From: Leucobacter musarum subsp. musarum
GTDB taxonomy: Bacteria > Actinomycetota > Actinomycetes > Actinomycetales > Microbacteriaceae
Direction: 5' to 3'
Assembly (NCBI RefSeq): GCF_001273845.1
Contig: NZ_JHBW01000065.1
Span: 334,784 to 398,783 of the forward strand
Length of the DNA stretch: 64,000 bases
In this document: positions 17,999 to 26,156 of the stretch, in pieces
Numbering within the stretch: the first letter of the stretch is position 1
Layout: each line of letters starts with the position of its first letter
Notes under the pieces: model-generated
Seen by the model: the letters and a program-made list of their open reading frames with translations, nothing else
Told to the model about the DNA's origin: nothing
Database searches by the model: none
Position numbers and translations under genes: made by a program

Positions 17999-20776
17999 GT
18001 GAAGAGCACATTCGGGAGGATCGCGGCCGGCTCGGCCGCCGCGATCGCACTGATCGGGGCGACGCTCGTCGTTCCGACGGTGGCGGCAGCGCCGGCGTTC
18101 GCCGACGCACCCGTCGCCACCCCGCACGTGTCGGAGGTGCGCTGGACCGGCGAAGCCGGCGGCGACCTTGGATACGCGGCGAGCCGCACGTCGTGCGACG
18201 TGAACGGCGATGGCGTCGACGACGCGATCGTAGGCGACTGGTGGTGGGCGCGTGGCACCACAAAGAATGCCGGGGCGGCGTACGTACTGCTCGGGAGGGA
18301 GAACCCCGTCGGCGGCCCGATCGGCACCGGCGGCGCCGTGGGCGCGGTGCGCATCGACGGCCCAAACACCGCCAACGCGTTTGCAGGTCAAAGCGTGTCG
18401 TGCCTGAACGATGTGAACGGCGACGGCATCGACGATCTGCTCATCGGATCGAACCGTACGCAGCGCGCCTGGGTGATCCTCGGCGCACACGATTTCGAGC
18501 CGGTCGATGTCGACTCGCTCGGTACGCGTGGCTTCGAGATCACGAACACGGCGGCGGTTGCTGAGAACAGCGCCCCGGGTGGCAGCGCGAACTTCGGCTA
18601 CGCGGTGACCGGGCTCGGTGATGTCAACGGTGACGGCTTGGCCGATTTCGCGATCGTCGACAACCTCTACGATCGCCCGGCGGATGCGACGGCGGGAACG
18701 CCCGCGGTCGCGAACATCGGCCGCGTCTGGGTGATCGCCGGATCCGAGAACGTGTCGACGCTCGACGTCGCCGCGCCGGAATCGGCGGGGCGCGTGCTCC
18801 AGACCATCGACGGTCGTGCGGGCCAGATCATCTCAGCGGAGAGCGTCGGCGACATCAACGGTGACGGCCTCGCCGATCTGGTGATCGGCAGCTACGCGGC
18901 CACCCCGTGGGGGAGCGCCTCGCCGGTCGCGGGTGCCGCGTACGCGATCTTCGGCTCGGCGACGCCCCAGCACCTCGATGCCGGGGCGCTCGGTGAGCAC
19001 GGGTTCGCCGTGTACGGCCCGCAGCGCGGGCGCGATCGCCTCGGTACCTCGGTCGCCGCTCTCGGCGATATCAACGGCGACGGCCTGGCTGACTTCGTCG
19101 TCGGCGGCGACGGCGTATCGAACGCTGCGACCGGTCCGCGCGCCGGAGCCGCCGCGGTCGTGTACGGCTCGGCGTCGACGCAGACCGTCTTCACGACGCC
19201 CGGAGCCGCGCAGAACGCGGTCTACCAGTGCGCCGATGAATCGGTGAACACCACCGGTGTCTGCGTGACGACCGCCGCCCCGCGCGGCTATTGGATCGAA
19301 GGCGCCGTCGACAACGACAAGTTCGGGTGGTCGGCGGCCGGCATCGCCGACCTCTCGGGCGACGGCGTCGGCGAGGTCGTGCTCGGGGCCTGGGGTCAGG
19401 ATTCCGCGGGCTCGAACGCCGGTGCGCTCTACGTGATCTACGGGCAGCCCGCGTTCTCGGGCACGCTCTCGGCCGCCGCGCTCGACGCGACTACCGGGAT
19501 CCGCATCGACGGCGCGACTGCCGGAGCGCAGCTCGGCCGCTCGGTCGGCACCGTCTCCGACTTCGACGGCAACGGCGTCCCCGACCTCGTCGGCGGCGCG
19601 AACGGCACCGACTACGCCGCCGTGTACCTGCTCGGCGCCGCGAAGACCTCGCTGACGCTCGAAAGCACCGAGCTCTCCGTTGCGAACGGTGGCGCGCTCA
19701 CCGCGAAGACCGCGGCGCGCGCGGGTGCGGGCGCCGTGGTCGGCACGGTCTCATTCACCCTCGACGGCGTCGCCGTGCCCGGCTGCGAGGCGGTTCCCGT
19801 TGCCGACGCGACCGCCACCTGTGCGAGCGCTGCCTTCACGGCCGGTGGATCCTTCACCGCTGCGGCGACGTTCCACGACGCGAGCGGAGCGTTCGCCGAT
19901 GCCACGGCCGAGCTGCCCGTCGAGATCGCGAAGATCGCGCCCGCAGTGTCGGTGTCGGGTGATCTCACCGGAACGGCGCTCGATGCGTTCGACTTCACCG
20001 CGACGGTTCCGGCAGACGCTACCGGAGAAGTTGAATTCCGTGCCGGATCGCAGAGCCTTGGCACGGCACCGGTCTCCGGCGGAGTCGCGACCCTCACCAC
20101 CACGCCGCCCGTCGCCACCAGCTACCAGCTGACCGCGGTCTACGCGGGTGACACCCGATACGACGCGGCGACCTCCAAGGCGAAGCGCGTCACCGTGTCG
20201 CATGCCCCCGTGTACCTGTCGACCGTGCGCTTGAGCGCGACCAAGGTCGTCTACGGCGTGCAGCCCACGGCGTCCGTGACGGTCTCGGGTGCTGCGGCCG
20301 GAACGGTGCTCTTCACCTCGGGTGCGCGCGATCTCGGCACCGCCGCAGTCGGCGCGAACGGTGTTGCCACGCTGAAGCTGCCGAAGTTCTCCGTCGGCGG
20401 CTACCGCATCACGGCGCAGTACCTCGGCGACGATACCTACGCGGATTCGGCGAAGCGCACCACGCCTGGCACCGTGCAGGTGGTGAAGGCGTCGGTGAAG
20501 TCGGCGAAGATCACCACGAAGACGGCGAAGAAGGGCACGCGTCCGTCGGTCACCATCGCGTTCGGCAAGCTCGACAACGGCGCGTACCCGACCGGCAAGG
20601 TAACGGTGTTGTTCGGCTCCGCGAAGCAGACCGTTTCGCTCGCCGCGGCCAAGCGCGGTGTGCTCACCGTGAAGGCCCCGAAGGCGCTGAAGGCGAACAC
20701 CAAGGTGACTGCCCAGTTCGTCGGCGACGGCAACACCAATGCCAAGACGGCGACCGCCACCCAGAAGGTGAAGTAG
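17999..20776 (+). CDS. Secreted FG-GAP seven-bladed beta-propeller protein with C-terminal Ig-like repeats
   Basis: This 925-residue exported protein starts at GTG 17999 after a GAAAGGA site. Its signal peptide ends near AAPAFADAP. Residues of about 45-545 hold seven calcium-binding loops of the integrin-alpha type (for example DVNGDGVDDAIVGD, DINGDGLADLVIGS, DFDGNGVPDLVGGA), the number expected for a closed propeller. Residues of about 550-925 contain four Ig-like modules of the Big_3/Big_5 kind (VSFTLDGV, VEFRAGSQSLGTA, VLFTSGARDLGTA, VTVLFGSAK). The C-terminal module is very Lys-rich, which may help wall or polyanion binding. No sortase motif or membrane anchor was found, so it is probably released or wall-associated. 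The function is likely adhesion or glycan binding. Confidence 0.8.
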   Translation: MKSTFGRIAAGSAAAIALIGATLVVPTVAAAPAFADAPVATPHVSEVRWTGEAGGDLGYAASRTSCDVNGDGVDDAIVGDWWWARGTTKNAGAAYVLLGRENPVGGPIGTGGAVGAVRIDGPNTANAFAGQSVSCLNDVNGDGIDDLLIGSNRTQRAWVILGAHDFEPVDVDSLGTRGFEITNTAAVAENSAPGGSANFGYAVTGLGDVNGDGLADFAIVDNLYDRPADATAGTPAVANIGRVWVIAGSENVSTLDVAAPESAGRVLQTIDGRAGQIISAESVGDINGDGLADLVIGSYAATPWGSASPVAGAAYAIFGSATPQHLDAGALGEHGFAVYGPQRGRDRLGTSVAALGDINGDGLADFVVGGDGVSNAATGPRAGAAAVVYGSASTQTVFTTPGAAQNAVYQCADESVNTTGVCVTTAAPRGYWIEGAVDNDKFGWSAAGIADLSGDGVGEVVLGAWGQDSAGSNAGALYVIYGQPAFSGTLSAAALDATTGIRIDGATAGAQLGRSVGTVSDFDGNGVPDLVGGANGTDYAAVYLLGAAKTSLTLESTELSVANGGALTAKTAARAGAGAVVGTVSFTLDGVAVPGCEAVPVADATATCASAAFTAGGSFTAAATFHDASGAFADATAELPVEIAKIAPAVSVSGDLTGTALDAFDFTATVPADATGEVEFRAGSQSLGTAPVSGGVATLTTTPPVATSYQLTAVYAGDTRYDAATSKAKRVTVSHAPVYLSTVRLSATKVVYGVQPTASVTVSGAAAGTVLFTSGARDLGTAAVGANGVATLKLPKFSVGGYRITAQYLGDDTYADSAKRTTPGTVQVVKASVKSAKITTKTAKKGTRPSVTIAFGKLDNGAYPTGKVTVLFGSAKQTVSLAAAKRGVLTVKAPKALKANTKVTAQFVGDGNTNAKTATATQKVK

Positions 20777-20784
20777 TTCGACAA

Positions 20785-20824
20785 CTGAGGCCCGGCACCG
20801 AGCACGCTCGGGGTCGGGCCTCAG
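20785..20824 (+). terminator. Terminator after the propeller gene
   Basis: CTGAGGCCCGGCACCGAGC (20785-20803) pairs with 20806-20824 at 17 of 19 positions with a 2-nt gap (a realistic loop of about 6 nt). It begins 9 nt after the stop codon. The downstream sequence is GTGTGTGCGCTCC, so a T-tract is lacking. Confidence 0.7.
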
Positions 20825-20876
20825 TGTGTGCGCTCCTCCGTGGGCGCTGATCCTGACGCGCTGATCCGTGCGCGCG

Positions 20877-21434
20877 CTACTCCGTGTCGGCCCTTTCGAC
20901 GGTGCGGTCCGCCCCTTCGAGGGGCTCGGACACCGGAACGTAGCGATCGACGCTCAAGGCGAGACGTCGTAGCAACACGCCGAGGCGATCCCGCTCAGAC
21001 CGGGGAATGCCATCGAGGAGACGCTCCTCGGAATCGGTGAGGCGGGTGATCGCGGCGTCGACGAGCGTCAGCCCCTGGGGCATCATCTCCACGAGCACGC
21101 CGCGCCCGTCGTTGGGGTCGGTCAGGCGACGCACTAGCTCGCGCTCGGCCATGCGGTCGATGCGATTGGTCATGGTGCCGCTGGAGACCATCGTCTGCTG
21201 CCCGAGCAGCTTCGGGCTGAGTCGGAACGGTTCGCCGCTGCGACGCAGCGCCGCAAGCACATCGAATTCCCACGACATCAGGCCCGAACGTTCGAACGCG
21301 TGCGCACGCGCGCGGTCGATGTGCTTCGTGACACGCCACATGCGCGAGAAGATGGCCAGTGGGGCGAAGTCGAGATCAGGGCGGGCGGCTTCCCAATCAG
21401 AGATGATCCGGTCGACCTCGTCCTCGTGCTTCAT
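20877..21434 (-). CDS. MarR-family transcriptional regulator
   Basis: The 185-residue protein has a MarR winged helix at about residues 55-115 (LSPKLLGQQTMVSSGTMTNR, IDRMAERELVRRLTDPNDGR) with dimerisation helices on both sides. GGAGGG touches the ATG at 21434 and is too close for a normal ribosome site, whereas GATAAT lies 6 nt upstream, so translation may be leaderless. It lies between a secreted-protein gene and tRNA-Gln. Its target is unknown. Confidence 0.83.
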   Translation of the reverse strand: MKHEDEVDRIISDWEAARPDLDFAPLAIFSRMWRVTKHIDRARAHAFERSGLMSWEFDVLAALRRSGEPFRLSPKLLGQQTMVSSGTMTNRIDRMAERELVRRLTDPNDGRGVLVEMMPQGLTLVDAAITRLTDSEERLLDGIPRSERDRLGVLLRRLALSVDRYVPVSEPLEGADRTVERADTE

Positions 21435-21516
21435 CCCTCCATTATCTGATGAATCTGGGGCGAAGCGCGACTCGCGGTGGCACTTCTCAGCCGCGAGCCG
21501 TGGCAGACTAGTACGC

Positions 21517-21532
21517 GTGCCGAATCCGGCAC
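21517..21532 (+). other. Short hairpin immediately 5' of tRNA-Gln
   Basis: GTGCCG-AATC-CGGCAC is a perfect 6-bp stem ending 2 nt before the tRNA acceptor stem. It may be a processing feature of the precursor tRNA. GACTAGTAC just upstream could carry the -10 region. Confidence 0.35.
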
Positions 21533-21534
21533 GG

Positions 21535-21606
21535 TCCGCCTTAGTGTAATGGCAGCACGACAGCCTTTGGAGCTGTTCGGTCTAGGTTCGAATCCTGGAG
21601 GCGGAA
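21535..21606 (+). tRNA. tRNA-Gln (anticodon UUG)
   Basis: A cloverleaf can be drawn by hand: acceptor stem TCCGCCT / AGGCGGA, D-loop with TAATGGCAG, anticodon stem ACAGC/GCTGT around loop CTTTGGA (anticodon TTG), and T-arm with GGTTCGAATCC. The discriminator base is A and the following ACGG shows that CCA is not encoded. No terminator is visible before glmU, whose start is 86 bp downstream, so read-through is possible. Confidence 0.93.
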
Positions 21607-21691
21607 CGGAAGCGGTCGACGAGCTCGGTCGGTTCTCGCTCCGCACGGCGCATCGCGTCAGGGGAGTTCCGTCGGTCGACGAAAGGACAAC

Positions 21692-23122
21692 ATGGCAGAG
21701 CACGTCGCGGTCGTCATTCTCGCAGCGGGTCAGGGTACCCGCATGAAGTCCTCGCTTCCGAAAGTGCTGCACCGTATCGGTGGGCGTTCGCTCATCGCCC
21801 ACGTGCTCGATGCCGCAGCCGGTCTGCAGCCGTCGCAGGTCGTCGCCGTGGTGCGACACGACCGCGACCGGGTGTCCGCTGCCATCCTGGATCACGCTCC
21901 CGACACCGTCATCGTCGACCAAGACGAGATCCCGGGCACCGGTCGTGCCGTCGAGCAGGCGCTGGCCGCGCTCCCGGCTGACTTCGAAGGCTCCGTCGTC
22001 GTGCTCTCGGGCGACGCGCCGCTCATCGACACCGCCACGCTCGACGGGCTCGTCAGCGGGCACCTCGGCGAGGGCCGCGCCATGACGCTGCTGTCGGCGA
22101 TCTTCGACAACCCGACCGGCCTCGGGCGCATCCTTCGCGACCCGGCGGGTTCGGTGCTCGGCATCGTCGAAGAAAAGGATGCTGACGACGCGCAACGCCG
22201 AGTCACCGAGATTAACGGAGGCATCTACGTCTTCGCACGGCGCGCGCTCGAAACCGCGCTTGCAGGGATCGACACGAACAACGCGCAGGGGGAGAAGTAC
22301 CTCACCGACGCCGCGGCCAGCATTCTCGCGACCGGCGGTTCGGTCGAGGCGGTCGCCACGGACGACCCCTGGACCATCGCGGGCGTCAACGACCGCGCGC
22401 AGCTCGCCGAGGCCGGGCGCGAGCTGAACGCCCGCATCGTGCGCGCGCACCAGCGAGCCGGCGTCACGATTCAAGATCCAACCAGCACGTGGATCGACGC
22501 GGATGTGTCGATCGAGCCCGACGTCGAGGTGCTGCCGGGCACGTTCCTGCAGGGCGCCACGTCGATCGCGACCGGGGCGATCATCGGCCCCGACACCACG
22601 CTCGTCGACTGCGAGGTCGGGGTCGACGCGCGTATTCGTCGCAGCGAGGCGACACTGGCGGTCTTCTCCTCCGGCGTCGAGGTCGGCCCGTTCGCATACA
22701 TCCGACCCGGCACCGAGCTCGGCGCCGGTGGCAAGATCGGCGCGTTCGTCGAGACCAAGAACGCGCAGATCGGTGACGGCAGCAAGGTGCCGCACCTCAG
22801 CTACGTCGGCGACGCGACGATCGGCACCGGCAGCAACATCGGTGCGGGCACGATCTTCGCGAACTACGACGGCGTGCAGAAGCACCGCGCAGAGGTCGGC
22901 GACGGCGTGCGGGTGGGGTCGAAGAACGTGCTCATTGCGCCGGTTACCATTGAAGACGGCACATACACGGCAGCGGGAACAGTGGTGCGCAAGAACGTAC
23001 CCGCGGGCTCGCTGGCGATGAATGTGGCACCTCAGCGCAACATCTCCGGATGGGTCGCCGAGAACCGAGCGGGCACGAGCACCGCCGAGGCGGCGCAGCG
23101 CGCCGCTGAGCGCGAGAACTAA
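21692..23122 (+). CDS. glmU: Bifunctional UDP-N-acetylglucosamine pyrophosphorylase / glucosamine-1-phosphate N-acetyltransferase
   Basis: This 476-residue enzyme makes UDP-GlcNAc, the precursor of peptidoglycan, in two steps. The N-terminal Rossmann-like uridyltransferase has VVILAAGQGTRMKSSLPKVLH, with the G-x-G-T-R nucleotide loop. The C-terminal left-handed parallel beta-helix (from about residue 255) has hexapeptide repeats, ending with SNIGAGTIFANYDGVQKHR, VGSKNVLIAPV and YTAAGTVV. The length is typical. The ATG at 21692 follows GAAAGGA. It is followed 44 bp later by prs, a common actinobacterial pairing. Confidence 0.97.
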   Translation: MAEHVAVVILAAGQGTRMKSSLPKVLHRIGGRSLIAHVLDAAAGLQPSQVVAVVRHDRDRVSAAILDHAPDTVIVDQDEIPGTGRAVEQALAALPADFEGSVVVLSGDAPLIDTATLDGLVSGHLGEGRAMTLLSAIFDNPTGLGRILRDPAGSVLGIVEEKDADDAQRRVTEINGGIYVFARRALETALAGIDTNNAQGEKYLTDAAASILATGGSVEAVATDDPWTIAGVNDRAQLAEAGRELNARIVRAHQRAGVTIQDPTSTWIDADVSIEPDVEVLPGTFLQGATSIATGAIIGPDTTLVDCEVGVDARIRRSEATLAVFSSGVEVGPFAYIRPGTELGAGGKIGAFVETKNAQIGDGSKVPHLSYVGDATIGTGSNIGAGTIFANYDGVQKHRAEVGDGVRVGSKNVLIAPVTIEDGTYTAAGTVVRKNVPAGSLAMNVAPQRNISGWVAENRAGTSTAEAAQRAAEREN

Positions 23123-23166
23123 CGAAGAGCATTGGAATTTTCAGCACCGATGAGGAGCATGCAGCG

Positions 23167-24144
23167 ATGAGCAATATTGAGATGGCCGGGCAGAAGAAGC
23201 TCGTCCTGATCACGGGCCGGGCCTATCCCGAGCTGGCGGAGCAGGTCGCTGCCGAACTCGGTGCGGAACTCGTGCCGACCGATGCCCGCACCTTCGCGAA
23301 CGGCGAGCTCTACGCCCGCTTCGACGAGAGCGTGCGCGGCTCGGACGCCTTCGTGATCCAGTCGCACACGAACCCCATCAACGAGTGGCTCATGGAGCAG
23401 CTCATCATGGTCGACGCGCTGAAGCGCGCGTCCGCGAAGCGCATCACCGTGGTGGCGCCCTTCTACCCGTATTCGCGTCAAGATAAGAAGGGTCGCGGTC
23501 GCGAGCCCATCTCGGCCCGACTCGTCGCCGACCTCTTCAAGGCCGCGGGCGCTGACCGCATCATGTCGGTCGACCTGCACGCGCCGCAAATCCAGGGCTT
23601 CTTCGACGGCCCGGTCGATCACCTGTTCGCGATGCCGGTGCTGCTCGATCACTTCCGCAAGACCATCGCGCGCGACGACCTCACCGTCGTCTCGCCCGAT
23701 ATGGGCCGGGTGCGCGTCGCCGACGTGTGGAGCGACAAGCTCGACGCGCCGCTCGCGATCATTCACAAGCGCCGTGATCCGCTGGTGCCGAACCAGGTGT
23801 CGGTGCACGAGATCGTCGGTACCGTGCAGGATCGCTGGTGCGTCGTGGTCGATGACATGATCGACACCGGTGGCACGATCGCAAAGGCTGCCGAGGCACT
23901 GAAGGCCGCCGGTGCGCGCGGCGTGACCATTGCCTGCACCCACGCCATCTTTTCGGGCCGTGCGACCGAGCACCTGTCGCAGGACTTCATCGATCAGGTC
24001 GTTGTCACCGACACCCTGCCGGTACCGGAGGACAAGCGCTTCGACAAGCTCACGGTGCTCTCGATCGCTCCGCTGCTCGCGAAGGCGATCCACGAGGTCT
24101 TCGAAGACGGCTCCGTCACCTCCATGTTTGAGGGCGCAGCCTAG
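23167..24144 (+). CDS. prs: Ribose-phosphate pyrophosphokinase (PRPP synthetase)
   Basis: The 325-residue class I enzyme transfers pyrophosphate from ATP to ribose-5-phosphate, giving PRPP for nucleotide, His and Trp synthesis. Seen are FANGELYARFDESVRG, YPYSRQDKKGRGREPISA (the flexible loop and ATP contacts), SVDLHAPQIQGFF and the PRPP loop VVVDDMIDTGGTI (residues 226-238). The length matches the family. It is probably co-transcribed with glmU. The stop codon TAG overlaps the first bases of a perfect hairpin that should terminate the message. Confidence 0.97.
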   Translation: MSNIEMAGQKKLVLITGRAYPELAEQVAAELGAELVPTDARTFANGELYARFDESVRGSDAFVIQSHTNPINEWLMEQLIMVDALKRASAKRITVVAPFYPYSRQDKKGRGREPISARLVADLFKAAGADRIMSVDLHAPQIQGFFDGPVDHLFAMPVLLDHFRKTIARDDLTVVSPDMGRVRVADVWSDKLDAPLAIIHKRRDPLVPNQVSVHEIVGTVQDRWCVVVDDMIDTGGTIAKAAEALKAAGARGVTIACTHAIFSGRATEHLSQDFIDQVVVTDTLPVPEDKRFDKLTVLSIAPLLAKAIHEVFEDGSVTSMFEGAA

Positions 24145-24167
24145 CAAAAACGCGTCGCGTTTTTGCT
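24143..24167 (+). terminator. Terminator overlapping the prs stop codon
   Basis: AGCAAAAACGCG (24143-24154) and CGCGTTTTTGCT (24156-24167) are perfect 12-bp arms around a single T. The second arm carries TTTTT, so it works as an intrinsic terminator even though the stem's A/T part is inside the arms. The first two bases belong to the prs stop codon. Confidence 0.75.
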
Positions 24168-24215
24168 CGGCTGCGGCGGCGCTACAGCGCCGGCCTCATG
24201 CCGCCTCCGCTTCAG

Positions 24216-24280
24216 ACACCGATTCAACGAAACGCATACAGCTCCGGGAAGGAACTGTATGCGTTTCGTCGATTCGGTGT
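24216..24280. repeat. Large imperfect palindrome (30-nt arms) between prs and the permease
   Basis: The arms 24216-24245 and 24251-24280 match at 27 of 30 positions around a 5-nt loop, GGGAA. The inner part CGAAACGCATACAGCTCC pairs at 17 of 18 positions. Its A/T-rich composition differs from its surroundings. It lies between convergent genes and may act as a bidirectional terminator, or be a REP-like mobile palindrome. Confidence 0.6.
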
Positions 24281-24322
24281 GCGGGGTGGCACGCGGAGTG
24301 CCCCAGGCCCTCGCTTGAGGGT

Positions 24323-25876
24323 CTAGTCGCCGTCGACGACGTCCACGATCTGCGTGCCGTATGCGCCGGGTTCGGTGCCGTGCCCGATCTGTGCGTACTG
24401 CTGGGGCGCTCGAGCGCGCATGATGAGTGCCCACACGATGCCCACGATGGCTGCGGCGAACACGATGCCCGGCAGCAGGAAGGTGGTCGCGTCGGGTTCG
24501 GTCTGGCCGAGCATGAGCGGGAAGTTCTGCAGGATCATGATGAACACCCAGAGCAGTGCAACCCCGGAGACTGCGGGGGCGACGACGGTCACCCAGACGC
24601 TCAAACCACGGCGGTTTCGCGCGAAGTAGCCGATGACGGCTGCGGCCGTTACCGCCATGAGCAGCACGAGGCCCATGGCGCCGGTGTTGGTGAGCCAGGT
24701 GAACATGGTGAGCACGGGGAAGAGGAAGGCCGAGTCGCCGAGCGCGTCGGCCCCGCCGAAGACTTCGCCGCCCAAGATGAACGCCACGACCACGACGATC
24801 GCGATGACGGTCTGCGCGACTGATCCGGCCCAGGGGGCTCCGACCTTCGAGGTGCGCGCGAACCAGGCGGGCAGCACGCCCTCACGGCCGAGCGAGAAGA
24901 AGTAGCGCGCGACGGCGTTGTGGAATGACTGGAGCGAAGCGAACAGGCTGGTGAGGAAGAGCAGCGTCATAATGTCGGAGAAGATCACGCCGGTCTGGTC
25001 GGTCATGAAGACGAACATGAGGTCGGGGCCCGCTTCCTGCGATGCGGCGACGATCGCCGAGGGGCCGATGCCGACGGAGAACGCCCATGCGCTGAACGCG
25101 TAGAAGATGCCGATGATCGCGATCGCCGCGTAGGTTGCGCGGGGCACGGTGCGCTTCGGATCCTTCGCCTCTTCGCCGTAGATGGCGGCGCCCTCGAACC
25201 CCATGAAGGCGGCGACGCCGAACACGAGGATGATGCCGAGTGCCGGGCCGAACAGTGCGCTCGGGTTGAGGGCGGCTGTCGAGACGCCCTCGGGGGCGGC
25301 GGCGAACGACACGATGTCGAAGATGATGACGACGAGGAACTCGAGGCCGACGAGCACGCCGAGCACCTTGGCCGAGAGGTCGACACGGTTCACGCCGAGC
25401 ACGCCGACGACCACGATGCAGAGCAGGATCCATACCCACCACGGCGACGCGAACCCGAACTTGGCCTCCAAGAACATTGAGAGCTGGAAGCCGAAGAGTC
25501 CGTAGATGCCGACCTGCATGGCGTTGTACGAGACGAGCGCGATGAGTGAGGCGCCGACGCCGAGGGGCCGTGCGAGGCCCTGCGCGATGTAGGCGTAGAA
25601 CGCGCCGGCGTTGGTGATGTGTCGGCCCATCGCGGTGTAGCCGACCGCGAACACCGTCAAGATCACGGCGATGAGCAGGAACCCGAGGGGCACGCCGAGC
25701 GATTCGGTGACCGCGAACGAGGTGGTGACGCCGCCGGCGACCACGGTGAGCGGTGCGGAGGCGGCGATGATCATGAGGGTGATCGCGGGGACGCCGAGGG
25801 TGCGGCGGCTGAGGCCCGGGTCGTGTTCGGCGGTGGGTGACGGGGGTGATGCCTGTGTCTGGCTCGATGCGCTCAT
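24323..25876 (-). CDS. APC-superfamily amino-acid/amine permease
   Basis: The 517-residue membrane protein has about 12-14 hydrophobic segments. The first, ITLMIIAASAPLTVVAGGVT, holds the APC unwound-helix region. AAFMGFEGAAIYGEEAKDPKRTVPRATY is a family signature seen in permeases for aromatic or basic amino acids and amines. The ATG at 25876 follows GAGAGGA; upstream starts lack a site. It lies 280 bp downstream of hpaD behind a terminator, so it is a separate unit, yet it could import an aromatic amine or acid feeding the hpa pathway. That link is inferred. Confidence 0.82.
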   Translation of the reverse strand: MSASSQTQASPPSPTAEHDPGLSRRTLGVPAITLMIIAASAPLTVVAGGVTTSFAVTESLGVPLGFLLIAVILTVFAVGYTAMGRHITNAGAFYAYIAQGLARPLGVGASLIALVSYNAMQVGIYGLFGFQLSMFLEAKFGFASPWWVWILLCIVVVGVLGVNRVDLSAKVLGVLVGLEFLVVIIFDIVSFAAAPEGVSTAALNPSALFGPALGIILVFGVAAFMGFEGAAIYGEEAKDPKRTVPRATYAAIAIIGIFYAFSAWAFSVGIGPSAIVAASQEAGPDLMFVFMTDQTGVIFSDIMTLLFLTSLFASLQSFHNAVARYFFSLGREGVLPAWFARTSKVGAPWAGSVAQTVIAIVVVVAFILGGEVFGGADALGDSAFLFPVLTMFTWLTNTGAMGLVLLMAVTAAAVIGYFARNRRGLSVWVTVVAPAVSGVALLWVFIMILQNFPLMLGQTEPDATTFLLPGIVFAAAIVGIVWALIMRARAPQQYAQIGHGTEPGAYGTQIVDVVDGD

Positions 25877-26100
25877 CGGGGAGGTCCTCTCGCGGGTGGC
25901 GGCTGTGCCGATGCGGGGTATGGGGCGCCGCATCGATGCAGCGCCCGCTGATGGGTCGAGTCTAGAAAGCGGGCCTTCGGGGGTCTATGCCGTCAGCGCA
26001 TGGGGCATGGACATGCGCGCAAAGCTGTCCAAATGGATAGTGCGGGATCGCCGGGCCGGCACCGATGACGCGTCGTGGGCGGTGAGTCGCTCAACGACAG

Positions 26101-26130
26101 CGGGCCGGGGCGCATGCGCGCCCCGGCCCG
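26101..26130 (-). terminator. Terminator after hpaD
   Basis: CGGGCCGGGGCGC (26101-26113) and GCGCCCCGGCCCG (26118-26130) are perfect 13-bp arms with loop ATGC, 26 nt past the hpaD stop. There is no T-tract. Confidence 0.65.
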
Positions 26131-26156
26131 GATCCTGCACGAACGAACCGCAGAAT

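Noticed and set aside
16530..18365. 611-codon minus-strand open frame across the secreted-protein genes
   Set aside because: It spans two genes with signal peptides and recognisable repeats on the other strand, and its translation is low-complexity Arg/Gly sequence.
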